A stretch of 64,000 nucleotides of DNA, taken from assembly GCA_964030785.1 (NCBI GenBank), contig OZ034969.1, positions 35,882,601 through 35,946,600 of the forward strand, given 5' to 3'. Below the pieces are notes generated by a model, which did no database searches, had not been told where the DNA came from, and worked only from the letters and a program-made list of their open reading frames with translations. Position numbers and translations under genes: made by a program. Each line of letters starts with the position of its first letter. Position 1 is the first letter of the stretch. This DNA is from Siderastrea siderea (taxonomy: Eukaryota; Cnidaria; Anthozoa; Scleractinia; Rhizangiidae). This document shows positions 22,411 to 34,304 of the stretch, piece by piece.

Positions 22411-24552
22411 ATGAACCGGTTGTTTTGGCGTTGGTTGTCACTTGCGTTCCTGATGTCCCGGATTGGTCTCACTGAAGCCGCTGGCCAATGTCATACGGCA
22501 GGACTCTCCGTGTCTGGCATGTACCTCAGAGGCCACACGTTCAAAACGGTTCAGGTTGGATCACCAGACGAGTGCTATTTTACTTGTGAGCAAGAGGCCA
22601 GATGTCAGAGTTACAACGTCATGATTGGTCGAAACATCTGCGAGTTGAACTCAAGAACAAAAGAAGCCAGGCCGGAAGACTTCATGCCAGATCAGCGCCG
22701 GTACTACATGAAGCGTGTAACAAACCGAGGTGCGAGATACTTTTTAGTGTGTTTGTAAGATCCTCTAAAATATTTGGAAACGCAGTGTCAGCCTTGTGTT
22801 ATAGTTGGCGCGTAGGTCCTTCGCCCTGAAGGTCGGTGGGTCCATATGAAAATTTGTTGCACATCTCACCCTTACAGCTCACATGTATAAGGAATATGGG
22901 ACCGCATCTCATCCTGAAGTAACTCTATCTCGACTGAGTTTTAATACATAAATTCATTTTAATTTCATAAAACACTATCGGAAACTGCTTTACAAGCAAC
23001 TGAGTGTCATTGCTGTTGCCAAGGAGATCTACAGTTTCAGTGTAAAAGGTTAATCTACGGTTCAAAAGATTTAGAAGTTAAGAGTTTTCTTGTTTTAATT
23101 GTGCAGTGCCACTGGGCTCCATTCCCGAGCTTCCTGCTGAAACCTGCGGCGAAATAAAGGCGAGTGAAGGGAAAGAAATGAGTAACAGCGAGTACTGGAT
23201 ATACTCAGATGGAAATGCTGGTCAGGCAATCCTGGCTCGATGTGAAGGTACGGTGTTTTATGTTTTTTGACATCCCAGCTAGAATAGCTGTTCCTTGCCC
23301 TGAAGGATTTTATCCAGCTTTTCAGCTATTCTCTTTCCTGAAAACCAAGTTCATTTTTAGATTCCAGTTAAATCTTGGATCTCAAAAGAGAAGAGGAGAC
23401 TCAGAAAAATAAGTTTAGTTTAAGTTTCGCAAACAGATTTTGGCTTTGCTTGAACATAGCAAAAAATAGTTCACGCAAGCGTGTTCGGAAACCGCTTTTA
23501 GGATGTTCATACCAATCTTCCGGCCCTTTCCCCCAGACTATAAATAGCGACTGGGTACCAGTCTGTTTCGATTCAATTTATTCATGTCGTTTCATTTCAT
23601 TAGATTTCGTTTTAATACTTGTCATTTCATTAGATTTTGGGTGGATTCATTTGCAGCATACGCGTATAGCTGTCGCTTTAGCGCGTGGGAAATTTCTTTT
23701 GTTTTTTAGCCAAAAAACAATAGAAAATTCGCACGTGCCAAAGCGACAACTATACGCGTATGCTGCAAATGATTCCACTGCTTTATTTCATGGAATCAAG
23801 TCACCTCTAACCTTTTAAAGTATATATAAAATGGCTCAGAATTTTTAGCCTATGGATAAAATCCTATGGTAAAACCACCCAAACAGAAGTCGCTCATCCG
23901 TAGCTCCCTCTGCTTTTATTCACTCTTAATATTTTAAATATGCAATTCGAGATTTCTCTTCTGATTTGAGTCAGGGCTCTCCTGTAGCGACAAAGTTAAC
24001 CACAATCTGGTGTGGGGCGAGTGCACAACCATTTCGTCACCCTTGCTGTTGTCAATAAATGCTGAGCGTTTGTTTTCTCTTACAGACAACTGGCAGAAAG
24101 TCAACTCTGATCCTGTGTGCTTTGGCGCTAAAAATGATAATTATGGTGCCTTCAGCATCACGAAGACTGGGCTTGTTAAGACCATGAAGCTCGTTCACAA
24201 ATCGGGGTCGATACGCTGCAACACAGTTTATGGTGACTCGTACTGGAGCTGCGACCATCCAAACTACTACTCCAAAAAACTGACGACAATCATTACAAAT
24301 GTCAAAAGAGCAGCTCTTCTGCCTGTCAATGGAGATTTGAAAAAGAGAAATGATTGCGTAGGCAAACACTTCTACAGCCTTGAGGGGACTGGGCATAAAT
24401 CACCAGAGCTTGTATTTCGCAACCTTTCAAGCCCATTGTCTTTGTCACGCAACCAGGAGTTACAGATATGGCATGGGCAGGACTGGGTAGACTGTGGGGA
24501 AAGTGACAACAGTGGGGCTGTTTGTGTTGATGTATATACCTGGTACATCTAA
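22411..24552 (+). CDS. Secreted protein with Apple/PAN-like domain, similar to coral skeletal organic matrix proteins (3 exons)
   Basis: Exons are 22411-22729, 23107-23247 and 24086-24552. All donors begin GT (GTGCGA, GTACGG), all acceptors end AG (TTGTGCAG, CTCTTACAG), and the phases agree, giving about 308 residues. Exon 1 opens with a signal peptide (MNRLFWRWLSLAFLMSRIGL) and a cysteine-rich Apple/PAN-like module with spacing such as CYFTCEQEARCQSYNV. Exon 2 (GSIPELPAETCGEIKAS, SNSEYWIYSDGNAG) resembles the start of fibrinogen-like modules in coral matrix proteins. Exon 3 has cysteines and NVKRAALLPVNGD, FYSLEGTG and CVDVYTWYI, which recall the C-terminus of uncharacterised skeletal organic matrix protein 5-like proteins (from memory of the family, not a search). 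The likely location is extracellular. Mobile-element hairpins lie in intron 2. No frame break is visible. Confidence 0.8.
23500..23570 (-). repeat. Fragment related to the Mutator-like element end, inside intron 2
   Basis: The stretch CCCAGACTATAAATAGCGAC followed by TGGGTACCAGTCTG matches the terminal repeat of the element at 26501-27331 (CAGACTCATAAATAGCG...CTGGGTACGAGTCTG). It shows that the same family has more than one trace in this window. Confidence 0.5.
23649..23770. mobile_element. 122-bp hairpin MITE in intron 2, TSD GATTC
   Basis: The inverted arms begin ATTTGCAGCATACGCGTATA and end in the complement, with GTCGCTTTAGCGCGTG mirrored by CACGTGCCAAAGCGAC. Direct repeats GATTC flank it at 23644-23648 and 23771-23775. 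It is intronic and should be spliced out. Confidence 0.75.
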
Positions 24553-24605
24553 TCAACAACGCCCTTTTGACACTATAAAGATGCACGAGTAGCTGTTCAG
24601 TCTCC

Positions 24606-24992
24606 GGGGGGGGGGGGGTACTCTGGATTTCAAGTGACGGGGATGATCGAGGGATTTTTGGGGGTTTGAAATTTTAGATTCTGGGATTTTTTTGGGTAGG
24701 AGAATTTGGCAAGTATTTTTTTTGTGTGGCTCAATTTAAGTAGGGATTTCTTTGGGTACTCAAAACAATCTCAAAATTCTTGGTGGTGCTGACTGCGTAG
24801 TTCGTGTTATATCATGTAATCCTTTCTGGAAATTTTTAAGGCTTGGAAATTCAGCGTGGGATCTTTTGGGGGGTTAATTGTTGGTCCAGGGATATTTTAG
24901 GGTTTGGTTGGAAACCCTAGGGATTTTTTTGGGTTTGACTTTTGCCCCCATTCGATCATCCCCGTCACTAGAAATCCGGAATACTCCCCCTG
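24606..24992. mobile_element. MITE with 38-bp TIR just after the host gene
   Basis: The left end GGGGGTACTCTGGATTTCAAGTGACGGGGATGATCGA is mirrored by the right end TCGATCATCCCCGTCACTAG then AAATCCGGAATACTCCCCC. The interior is rich in GGGATTTTT and GGGTTTG words. It lies about 50 bp past the stop codon, so it may fall within or near the host 3' UTR. Confidence 0.7.
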
Positions 24993-25235
24993 GTGTTCAG
25001 TCTACAACATTTTTCTACTACTTTAAGCTTTGTAGTTTGTTAGAGATCGTTTTCGTTGCCGATTTCATTGTTACATATACATTACAGCTATTACCTCATT
25101 ATTGACATTACACTGTGCTGCTTTCACGCATTAAGAAATGCTCCATTTCGCGTTATATGAAGTATAAGAACTGCTTTAAAGCACTCAATACTAAGTTGAC
25201 CAGTGTCACAAAAACAAGACAGTTTTTGTTTGCAT

Positions 25236-25285
<50 letters not shown>

Positions 25286-25500
25286 TATCGATTGTATTTA
25301 GATGTAATCAGATGCGCTGATGTACCGGAAGGATTTAATAAAGAAATAAAGTACTTACACCACAGTCGGACGTCAGGACGTTTTTACTCATTTAGATATC
25401 ACTGTCACTTTTCAGTTTTAGTGCTTGTCATGTAACTGAAAAACTGACTCCACTCTGATTGACTAAAAGCAGGGAAATAAGTCATTATATTTTTTTTAAT
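24993..25500. repeat. Non-coding stretch with (CT)n microsatellite
   Basis: A CT dinucleotide run occupies about 25238-25281. The rest is AT-rich with no gene. Confidence 0.6.
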
Positions 25501-26490
25501 TTCAACTAGAGAAAATGTTTAACTTGACGAGGGCAGTGTTGAGATGGGTGGGTGAAAACATTCGATCAAATTGTCGTACGTTTCCTCTCTATAAGCGAGA
25601 ACATTTTTATCTAAGGAGCGTAAAACGCAAGCGAATCGAAAGACAAAATATTGGCCCAAAGGACAAAAAATCGGAGAAGCGTCTTAAAGAATTAAGCACA
25701 TTTGCAACGATACAAAGGACCAGTAATTTTTTTATCGCCAGGGGGTGGGCGGAGGACTCTCTTTTTTGGGGGGCGGGGGTCGTTCGATTTCTCGTTTAAC
25801 GAAAGGGAGGGTCACTAAGTAAAGCTAAGATTCATCCTATCATGCTTAAATTTACGCAATAATTTATTATCAATTCAGAATGATGTAACTTAATTCTTAT
25901 CTCCTTATATAATTATTACATTATAAGTTCTTTTTGTTGAGTTGTATGCTTTTACAATACTGTAATAACCTACAGTCATGCAAATAAAGCTATTGTTGTT
26001 GCTGACAGAAAGGGAGTGTGTCAAATTTGAACACTTTTTTTTTTCATCTTGTAGTATGATGACGAGTTTCATGCCAGAGATTTATACCATCAGAATATAG
26101 CTTCGGCCAATTCAAAAGACTCAAAACTTCCAGGAAGAGCGTGTCCCCCCGACCCCCCGAAACGGTTTGATCAACATCTTGTCTTCGCCCCTCTCTTTTG
26201 GCCGCTACGGTACCTTGTGTTGGAACGCTTATGGCTTTCTGAGAATTTTTTCCCGCAATTTCACATCATAAGCACAAACATAGACTTAAACTTTATTCAA
26301 GAACCTTTAAATCCCAGGTTTAAAAATGGGTGCAGACTGTTTTGTTCCTTTCGATATCAAACATTTTGCCAGGTGTGAATTCTGTAGGGTATTTGTGAGT
26401 TTTAAACTTGATTAAGTGGTTTTCAGTTTTTCATACTTTTGTGTCTACATTTTCCTGCAGAGGTTTCAGACATTTGTACAAGGAAAATGT
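25501..26490. other. Non-coding stretch with a probable LINE 3' tail
   Basis: AATAAAGCTATTGTTGTTGC at about 25982-26001 looks like the 3' end of an L2/CR1-type LINE copy. An open frame at 25515-25799 shows no recognisable domain. No gene is supported. Confidence 0.35.
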
Positions 26491-26500
26491 ATACACCTAA

Positions 26501-27331
26501 TAGACTGCTACCCAGTCGCTATTTATGAGTCTGGGGGAAAGGGAGAGAAGATTGGATTCTATTGAGGTCCGCGGGGTGACACGGGAAGGGGCGAAGGAAA
26601 AATAGCAACTGGGAGATTTCGTATCAATATGGCGGGGGCCCGCGAAGGAAGTTCTTTTTCACGCGAGGTAAATTATAAATGAAGGTAAATCAGCTTGCTC
26701 ACATCGCAGTTGTATTGGACAAAATGTTTTTAATAAAGCGAACGATATTTTGCATCAGTACACAGGCTTATAACTCACTGAGCTGTCTTATACACGTACA
26801 GTTATGTAATAATACCTTTCGTCAACTATACATTATAAAATTCACAAATCATTCGCTGAAATCTTTTTTCAAAGTTAAAATGGTTTTCTCAAATAGCACG
26901 AAATTTCTAAATCGATATCTTGATTTGTTGGCTAGATTTATTTGAAAATTCCCAACGACAAGCCACAATATTTGCACCTTTAATGTAAACAGACGATAGA
27001 CCTTCTTCAAAGCATCGGATCTTGAATTACGACCACTTACTCCTGTTCGCGATTGAAATAGGGTCGGTAACATCTCCCTGGTCTTAGTGGAAAGATTAAC
27101 TTCCATCTCCCGAAACGAGGAATCCAAGTATCGTCCGGCAGAGTTCAGTGCCGTTTCCGTGAAAAAAGGAACTGTACGTCTCTATGACAAACTGCACGTC
27201 TCTTCCATACGAAATCTACCAGACGTTATTTTTCCTTCGCCCCTTCCCATGTCACCCCGTGCGCCTCAATAGAATCCAATCTTCTCTCCCTTTCTCCCAG
27301 ACTCATAAATAGCGAGCTGGGTACGAGTCTG
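26501..27331. mobile_element. Mutator-like non-autonomous element with 9-bp TSD
   Basis: A perfect 9-bp direct repeat TACACCTAA flanks it (26492-26500 and 27332-27340). The TIRs exceed 90 bp. The left end runs TAGACTGCTACCCAGTCGCT and on through GGGAGAGAAGATTGGATTCT. The right end carries AGAATCCAATCTTCTCTCCC and ends GGGTACGAGTCTG. Nine-base duplication with long TIRs is the signature of Mutator-like transposition. The interior has no transposase. Confidence 0.8.
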
Positions 27332-27625
27332 TACACCTAACTGATAAAAAGTTGTCGTGTGAAAAGCGTATACTATGGACGATATGATCCAGTGGTGGTT
27401 TTCTGGGAAGTGGGAAAACTTGCTTCTATTCTCAGGTACCTTGAAGATAACATTAACACAGTACACCCAAATCTACCCCAAAACCTTCTTAGGAATGAAA
27501 ATATCTTGAATATCAATATATGACAACAGATGGAACTGAGTAGCAAGCTTGTCTTCCCAGAATTCCGTCGTGTCGCATCGTTCATGGTTTATGCTTTGCA
27601 CCCGACAACGTTTTATCAACCAGGC

Positions 27626-28099
27626 CCCAGTTGTTCAAAAGTTGGATAGCGCTATCCACCGGATAAATCACTATCCAGTTGATAAGTGTTAGGGAAAGCA
27701 ATTGCGTTATCCACTGGAATCTGAAGATATTCAAGTTTATTCGACTTGCGAAAAAAAACTACCGATTTGTTTTACCTTATTTTTAAGCATGATAAAAGCC
27801 ATATATACAAACGACTTCACCTAGTTCACCGAAATTCCCCAAGTGGTAAAATAAATACCACAACGTGGTAAGTTTGAGCAATTTACAGAAACGCGAGGAT
27901 TTTTATCCATTTTATAAAATAGAAGACGCTAAGTAGCCGACTGGACGAGCCAAATTCGTTAAATTTCGTCGAGGCTCATGTACACGCCTGAAACCAGGTG
28001 AGGTCGTTTGTATATATGCTGGAGTTTATCCTACTAAGAAATAAGGGAAAACAAATTGGTAGTTTTTTCACAAGTCGAAAAAACTTGAATATCTTCACA
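27626..28099. mobile_element. TIR element next to a GCGCTATCCACCGG-type repeat
   Basis: The arms GAAGATATTCAAGTTTATTCGACTTGCG (27723) and CAAGTCGAAAAAACTTGAATATCTTC (to 28096) are inverted and about 105 bp long (27722-27830, 27985-28097). They continue through GTTTTACCTTATTT / AAATAAGGGAAAAC and CATATATACAAACGAC / GTCGTTTGTATATATG. To the left, 27626-27720 carries GGCCCCAGTTGTTCAAAAGT and paired TATCCACCGGATAAATCACTAT words typical of an abundant coral MITE, though only one end of it is present. Confidence 0.6.
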
Positions 28100-28790
28100 T
28101 TCACAAGCCACGCACTATAAACATACTGTTCTTCATTTGCTTGCAGATTTTACTGGGAGTTTCCGATCTTTTCGGATTTTTCAGCAAAGTTTCAGGTGGT
28201 ATCCGGCAAGCTGTCAAAAAATATGTGCGATCTTAGCATTACTTTTATTAGTGTTCTTGCAACAGCTGAGGCAATTACACAAGCATAATATTTTGAAGCC
28301 AAAGATGACTTCAACAATCACCTGTGCAGAAATTTCTGCAGAGCTGATTGTGTAAAACCTTGCTCACAGCAAACCTTGAAGTCTTAGAACTTATTGAGCT
28401 TAATTAGAAAAACATTTGTCGTTGTTTAATGGAAATATTTGCGTTTCCCTGAAAAGGCTGGTTTTCGGAAAGCCCTTATATCTCTTAATCGTTGAACTTG
28501 TTTGCCCTTAAACTAAAAGTTTTGTAAAATTCGAACATTCTTTGTTTTTAATACCAGAAATTACTGAAATCGATTGACGCTTACTTGCCGAAAGTTCGAT
28601 GTATAAAATGGAGCCCCTGCGCTGATAAATAGCCGCGAGCCACCTTAACTTGTGAGAAGGTTATAAAGAATGTTCAGTTGTGAAGTATTCTGGCCGCTCC
28701 AGATATGCTTAGATTTAAACACATATCGTGTTAGTTCGGTGTTTTTGTCGTAAAAAAGGTGGTTATTGTTCATCGTGGTAAATACAGTAA
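28100..28790. other. Non-coding stretch
   Basis: No gene or paired repeat is seen. Confidence 0.35.
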
Positions 28791-28794
28791 ATAA

Positions 28795-29660
28795 TAAAGT
28801 GTATATCGCTTGTCTCACGATGAAGTCACTTGAGTTGTAGATTGCGACGTTTCGACTGCTTACTGCTAGTCTTCATCGGGCGATGAGGTCGACTGGTTGC
28901 GCGTCACCATATGAATCACGAAGGTCGGCTGTGATTGGTGCGTTTCGATCCTCGTTGTTCCACTGTGAAGTTGTTTCCCGAGAGGTCCGATTTGAAGTTG
29001 TTCCCTCGGCGGTTCGCTGATGTACCGGTCTCCTGTTGTGTTTCTTGATCGTTGGTATCCACGCTTCAGGAATTTCAATTCCGTTGTCCCTATTGATGTT
29101 ATCAGGGTGAAGTCTTATGTGGATAGCTTCCTTGACCCTACGAGCGTACCAGTATAAGTCTCGATCAATAAACTTTACCTCGTTCCAAAGCGGGTGGTGG
29201 TCGGTCTTATTGGCGTGCTCGTAAACGGCGGAGGTCTGGGTACGGGCGAGTCGTATATCCCTGTCATGCTCTTTGATCCTCTCCTGCATAGATCTTCCTG
29301 TTTCGCCAATGTAGACTTTTCTGCATTCACAGGGAATCCTGTAGACTACGCCGTCTTGTTAAGCCGGATCGACGGTGTCCTTTGGTCGCACTACATGTGA
29401 CCTAAGTGTCGTGTCGGACTTGAAGACGGCGCGAATACCTTGTTGTTGTAGGCAGCGGCGAAGAGGTTCTGATACTCCTTTGATATACGGCAAAACCGTG
29501 GTGGACTTAAACTCTGTCTCAGGCTCTACCCTGGAGGCTGCTTTTCTTGTCCTGGTGAGCTTCTGCACGAAGGAGGAGGGATAACCGTTAGAAACAAGGA
29601 CAGATGACAGATGTTTCTGTCATCTGTGCGCACGCAGAGTCGCTGAAGTAGCATCCATGA
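28795..29660 (-). mobile_element. 3' portion of a Penelope-like retroelement (minus strand)
   Basis: Reading on the minus strand, a fragment from about 29640 gives QKLTRTRKAASRVEPETEFK, then VLPYIKGVSEPLRRCLQQQG and RAVFKSDTTLRSHVVRPKD. These are the end of the reverse transcriptase region and linker of Penelope-like elements. After a stop near 29358 comes a GIY-YIG endonuclease segment: RIPCECRKVYIGETGRSMQE, then VYEHANKTDHHPLWNEV and RDLYWYARRVKEAIHI. The C-terminal tail runs to about 28873. The 3' flank includes GCGACGTTTCGACTGCTTAC. The copy is 5'-truncated. Confidence 0.8.
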
Positions 29661-29664
29661 GATT

Positions 29665-30155
29665 CCTGAGAGGAATCTCAGGAGAGGATCAAAGAGCATG
29701 ACAGGGATATACGACTCGCCCGTACCCAGACCTCCGCCGTTTCCGAGCACCCCAATAACACCGGCCACCACCCGCTTTAGAACTAGGTAAAGTTTATTGA
29801 TCGGTACTTACACTGGAACGCCCGTAGGGTCAAGGAAGCCATCCACATAAGACTTCACCCTGATAACATCAATAGGGACAACGGAATTGAAATTCCTGAA
29901 GCGTGGATACCAACGATCAAGAAGCACAACCGGAGACCGGTACATCAGCGAACCGCCGAGGGAACAACTTTAAATCGGACCTCTCGGGAAACAACTTCAC
30001 AGTGGAACAATGAGGATCGAAAAGCAACAATCACAGCCGACCATCGTGATTATGGTGACGAGCAACCAGTCGACTTCATCGCCTGGTGAAGACTAGCAGT
30101 AAGCAGTCGAAACATCGCGATCTACAACTCAACTCAAGTGACCACATTGTGAGAC
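29665..30155 (+). mobile_element. Second Penelope-like 3' end in inverted orientation
   Basis: This is a diverged inverted copy of the GIY-YIG end just to its left. The plus strand reads the same KEHDRDIRLARTQTSAV- and DNINRDNGIEIPEAW-type sequence with small differences and shifts, and then the CAGTCGAAACATCGCGATCT tail. Together with 28812-29300 it forms an inverted repeat of about 470-bp arms whose 3' ends point outward. The sequence at its right margin resumes after the hAT insertion at 35092 (see there). Confidence 0.7.
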
Positions 30156-30470
30156 CAGGGGCGGGGGAGAACACTTGACTACGCCTGGGACTTTTTTTGT
30201 GGTCGGATGATCCACCGAAAATTGACGTCACATCCGGTCCAAAAACAGCCTTCTTCTTCCGCGGGCGGGAAAATCAAAATTGACGGCGACAGTTTCGTTC
30301 AGTTGGTGAGTAAAATGGCCATATTTTTTCATCGGCGATAAATTTTCCTGTTACATTTTCGTGACAATGAAATGAAATATGTACTCTTTCCTTCCATTTG
30401 ATTAGTGAAGAGATTATTCTAAATAAAGGTTTATAAACTGCGTTGTTTTCGAGCGTTCTTTTGTAAGGAA

Positions 30471-30536
30471 AATGGCGGCTTTGTCTCCCTCGAATTTCAC
30501 GGGATTCGGAAAATCAGTTAAAATGATGACTTCAAG
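30471..30536 (+). other. Possible first exon (start codon to GTGAGT donor) inside the hAT element
   Basis: An ATG opens MAALSPSNFTGFGKSVKMMT, which runs into a strong GTGAGT donor at about 30537. It lies close inside the left TIR, where the first exon of a transposase or captured gene would be expected. No partner exon is identified. Confidence 0.3.
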
Positions 30537-32195
30537 GTGAGTAATTCTTTATTTAAATAGCCTATGTTGTAGAATAAGACTCCTTTTAACAAAACATCGC
30601 AAAGACGGCGTTTCTAACAAGTGGGAACCCCATTAACACTCTTTGTTTTTTAGAGAGACTGTTCACAACACAGAATCTGAAACAATACTCCTTGTGGTGC
30701 TTTGTCGCTGTTGACCGCCAAGACTTCCCTTTATCTGTTTTCTTTTCTTTTTTCTATATTATTAAATTCTCAATATATAATTGATCTACATCACAAGTGA
30801 CCACATCGTAAGACAAGTGACCACATTGTCCTATTAAGTATTTTTATACATTTTGATTACTTAACTTAATTGTGCACACTACTAGTAACAGCTTAGTAAT
30901 TTCATAATTAAACTGCTACATAAAAGCTGTCTTTAATTAACGCCAGATGCTGACTGAAGTCAATATGTCAGCTTATTCATCGCACAGTCCTTATTTGTAA
31001 TCATCCACTGATACTATGGTTGTGGACAGAAGACTTACAAATCAAGGAATCAACCAGTAACCTTATACAACAAGGTCAAGTTCAAGCAACCCATCCTGAT
31101 CATAAGGGCCGTGAATATTTTTTACCAACAGATTTGCCTGACAGATAATCAAGACTAACAATTAAGTGTAGCCCCAACCTACTGTATACATAACTGTACT
31201 GGGAATTACAAACTGGTTTCTGTATGGTAATGTCATTTATGGTCACCTACACATAATGGATGATGAGCAATATCTTTCCCTACACTTTGGATACTGGTTA
31301 CATGAATGATGTGTAGTTCCAGAAAATATCTTTACTCCCTCCACAGAAGGTTTTTCTGTTTTGCCCCCCCCCCCCCACCCCCCGCAAGAGATTTCAGCTT
31401 AGCTTCATACTTTGCTTCTAAAATTTTGCCTTTTGAGAGCCCCTTTCCCCTAGGAATTTCCAATGACCTTCCATGTGGTGGGTATGGATTTTTTTTCTGG
31501 AACTACACAATAACTATGACACAACACCAGATGAGTACTGTTGCTGGTTAACAAATGTTTGAGACTACACATCTGTTGAGTAGAACACAGGAAAAAAGAC
31601 TGACAAATTTTCAACATCATCATGCATCCGTGGTTATTATTATGGATGACTGTTGACAGTATCTCATCATACCGTACAAGTTGTTATGGTAGCACAACAC
31701 TGTTTCTGTTGCTGAGTAACAAATTTTATGGACAGCAACTGATATACAGGTATTCATGTGCTACATGTCACTACTACTATAATGATGGCTAACAATGTTA
31801 ACAAACACAGTTCAAAAGAATTACATAGATCTGGGCTCAGAAACCAACATCTCTTCCTCCGTTGTATGCTGCAGGTCATGTTTCCTTACATGACAGACCC
31901 ATCCACTTTATTGATAGGAAAGCAATAAATCTTTGTGTCCAGCATGCTAATCAAAGGGAAAAATCCTGTCTGCAACCAAAGTACTCATCTCAGCGACAAA
32001 CCTTTGCAGGCTCAGGAATCTCACAAGAATAGTCCCAAACTATGTGTTGAAAGCAACTTTAGGAGTCTTCACAGCCATCTAGATCAAAAATGAAACAGTT
32101 AAAAAACAAATATTGCTCATTTTCTATTCATTACAAGAACTGCTAGATATCATATTATATCTACATTATTAATCATTTAGCAAATACATGTAAAT

Positions 32196-32776
32196 GTATG
32201 TGATAGTACATGATAATGTACATGATATTAACATAGTTACATACACTGTACTTGGGCTTACTCAACTTTGTTTTTGTTATATATTTTTATTCATGAATCT
32301 GAACATGCAACTATGTAACTATATGCAAATAAGCTAAAGATTTGATACTAATTACATGAATGCTATAGATTTTATTAACCCCTTTACTCCGGGAGTCAAT
32401 TATGGAGACATGTGATGTAGTGCTAACTTTTGAGTCTGTGGATGAAATCCTATGGTGTGACCATTCAAATGAAATCTCTTTGGCAGTACTTTCACAGGGT
32501 ACTGTTTGTTTGGGGGGATTTGAAAAAAAAATGAAATTTAGCATATTCTTGAATTTTAAATTTTGGCCACTACTAGGGGTGAAAGGGTTAAGTAAATGTC
32601 AGTGATAGTACATGACAAATATCTACCTGACATTAAAATAGTTACATACTTGGGCTTTTGGCTACTCAATTTTATTTTTGTTATACATTTGTATTCACAA
32701 ATCTGAACGTGTATGTACCTATACGTAAGATTAATAAGCTAAAGATTTAATACTAATTACATGAATGCAATAGATT
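32196..32776. repeat. Direct duplication of about 180 bp flanking a MITE
   Basis: The segments 32196-32373 and 32600-32776 are diverged direct copies (GATAGTACATGA, ATAGTTACATAC, CTTGGGCTT, AATAAGCTAAAGATTT, ACTAATTACATGAATGC). The MITE at 32379-32587 sits between them. Confidence 0.65.
32379..32587. mobile_element. 209-bp TTAA-flanked MITE
   Basis: TTAA at 32375-32378 and 32588-32591 bounds the termini CCCCTTTACTCC and GGGGTGAAAGGG. CCC ends plus TTAA duplication fit a piggyBac-type non-autonomous element. No ORF. Confidence 0.65.
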
Positions 32777-32915
32777 TACCTAAAGTTAAGGGTTGGTATG
32801 TTTTCTACATGAAGAGACTTGGCAGAAGTCACTGTGTTGTAACAAAATCAAATAACTACAGCAGGCAAAGTGCAGACAATGTGTAGCCTCAGGTGTAAAA
32901 ATTCATTAAAAATAA

Positions 32916-33207
32916 TCATTTTTTAAAGAGCAAAAATGGATAGGTCTTAAAATTGGGACTACCAATAGTTGAAAGACAATATTTATGTCCTAGTGTAACA
33001 AGACCTTTAGGACAGAATGTCACATGACAAAGTGGACACCAAAGAATATGAAATTCATGACAGCTAGGGTGCACATAGAATGCTTTATACTTGAATGAGT
33101 AGCTACAATTGTCCATGTAGATCACATGTGGATGACAAATACCACTGTCTATCCTTGCAGTTGAAAGTACATGTACAAAGGTAGTAACCAATGCCAATAA
33201 AGACATT
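32916..33207 (-). pseudogene. Possible transposase fragment
   Basis: A minus-strand frame contains CHPHVIYMDNCSY, then HILWCPLCHVTFCPKGL, with several cysteines. The hydrophobic strand followed by MDNC recalls the catalytic aspartate region of some cnidarian transposases, and it lies inside the hAT element. The evidence is weak: no other catalytic residue can be placed. Confidence 0.25.
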
Positions 33208-33210
33208 GTA

Positions 33211-33676
33211 CAGTACCATTCAAAAGTAAGCTGACAGTTTGTTGTGAGTCTCAATTCTTGACTAGCTACTCATTACTCAATTCCTGCATGAATTAAGTAC
33301 CAAAAATTAGAATTGAGACTAACACAACACTATTCCAATTAGCACAAATCCAAAATCGAGTTTGAGTTAATTATGTATAGAGCTGAAACGTTTTGAAATG
33401 TGGGGAAAGATAATCTTTTTTGGTTTTGGTTTTGTTTGTTTTGATGTTTTATTGAGACACGAGGCAAATACCCGAAACTGAACAAAGGCTGTTCCGGTTG
33501 GGTGATTTGTGCAGGAATCAAGTATTAAATGTAAAGAAGATCCTCGCAGTTATTAACGCAACTTATGCAGTTGCGAAAAGAAAGCCTGAAAAAATCAATT
33601 ATCGAGTCTCGATTCTCAATACTTGATTCATGTGAGGATCAAGTATTGAGTGTCAACTTACTTTTGAATGGTGCTG
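33211..33676. mobile_element. Tc1/mariner-type MITE, TA duplication
   Basis: The left end CAGTACCATTCAAAAGTAAG and right end CTTACTTTTGAATGGTGCTG are inverted and flanked by TA (33209-33210, 33677-33678). A second internal pairing involves AATTGAGACT / GAGTCTCGATT. Non-coding. Confidence 0.7.
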
Positions 33677-33920
33677 TATAATTTGTAGAAAAGTGACCAA
33701 CATGTTGATGCCTTTGTATTTAACTACAAAAACATCAACATCACAAGCAATGTAACACTGGAATTAATTAAAAATTCCAAAACAAGCCTGATCAATAAAG
33801 GACTATTTCCTTTTCTTGTAGTAATATAAAGGGAATACATGTATATTAAAAGGGCAAGGTAGCTAGTTAATCCCGCAATTATGTCGACAATTTGTATTGG
33901 TAATCCCAATCTTAAACATA

Positions 33921-34075
33921 CAGTGGAATCCCGATTTTTTGAACCTCCTGGGGAAAAGGGAATTGGTTTGAATTATCTGGGGGTTTGAAAAATCGGGGTA
34001 AAATTACAGTGTTTGACTGGGAAAGGGAAGCCAGTTTTCAGAAACCGAGAGCTTGAGAAATCAGGATTCTACTTG
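33921..34075. mobile_element. pogo/Tigger-like MITE
   Basis: The left end CAGTGGAATCCCGATTTTTTGAACC and the right end GAGCTTGAGAAATCAGGATTCTACTTG are diverged inverted repeats of the pogo type. TA precedes the left end. Non-coding. Confidence 0.55.
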
Positions 34076-34304
34076 ATGTTATTACAACGCTGGTTTGTTC
34101 GTCTCACCATCCCTACTTCCCCTTCCCCCCCCCCTCCCCCCAACCTAGGAATCGCTCAATCAGATAAAATTCATTAATTAATTATGCAGTTCTCTTTATT
34201 CAGACTTCTTTTAAAACAACGAAACACAAAAAATACATTCCCATAGAAAACCAAATTGTGTCTACCCATCATCGTAAAACGGAAACTTCGAAAACACAAG
34301 ACTA

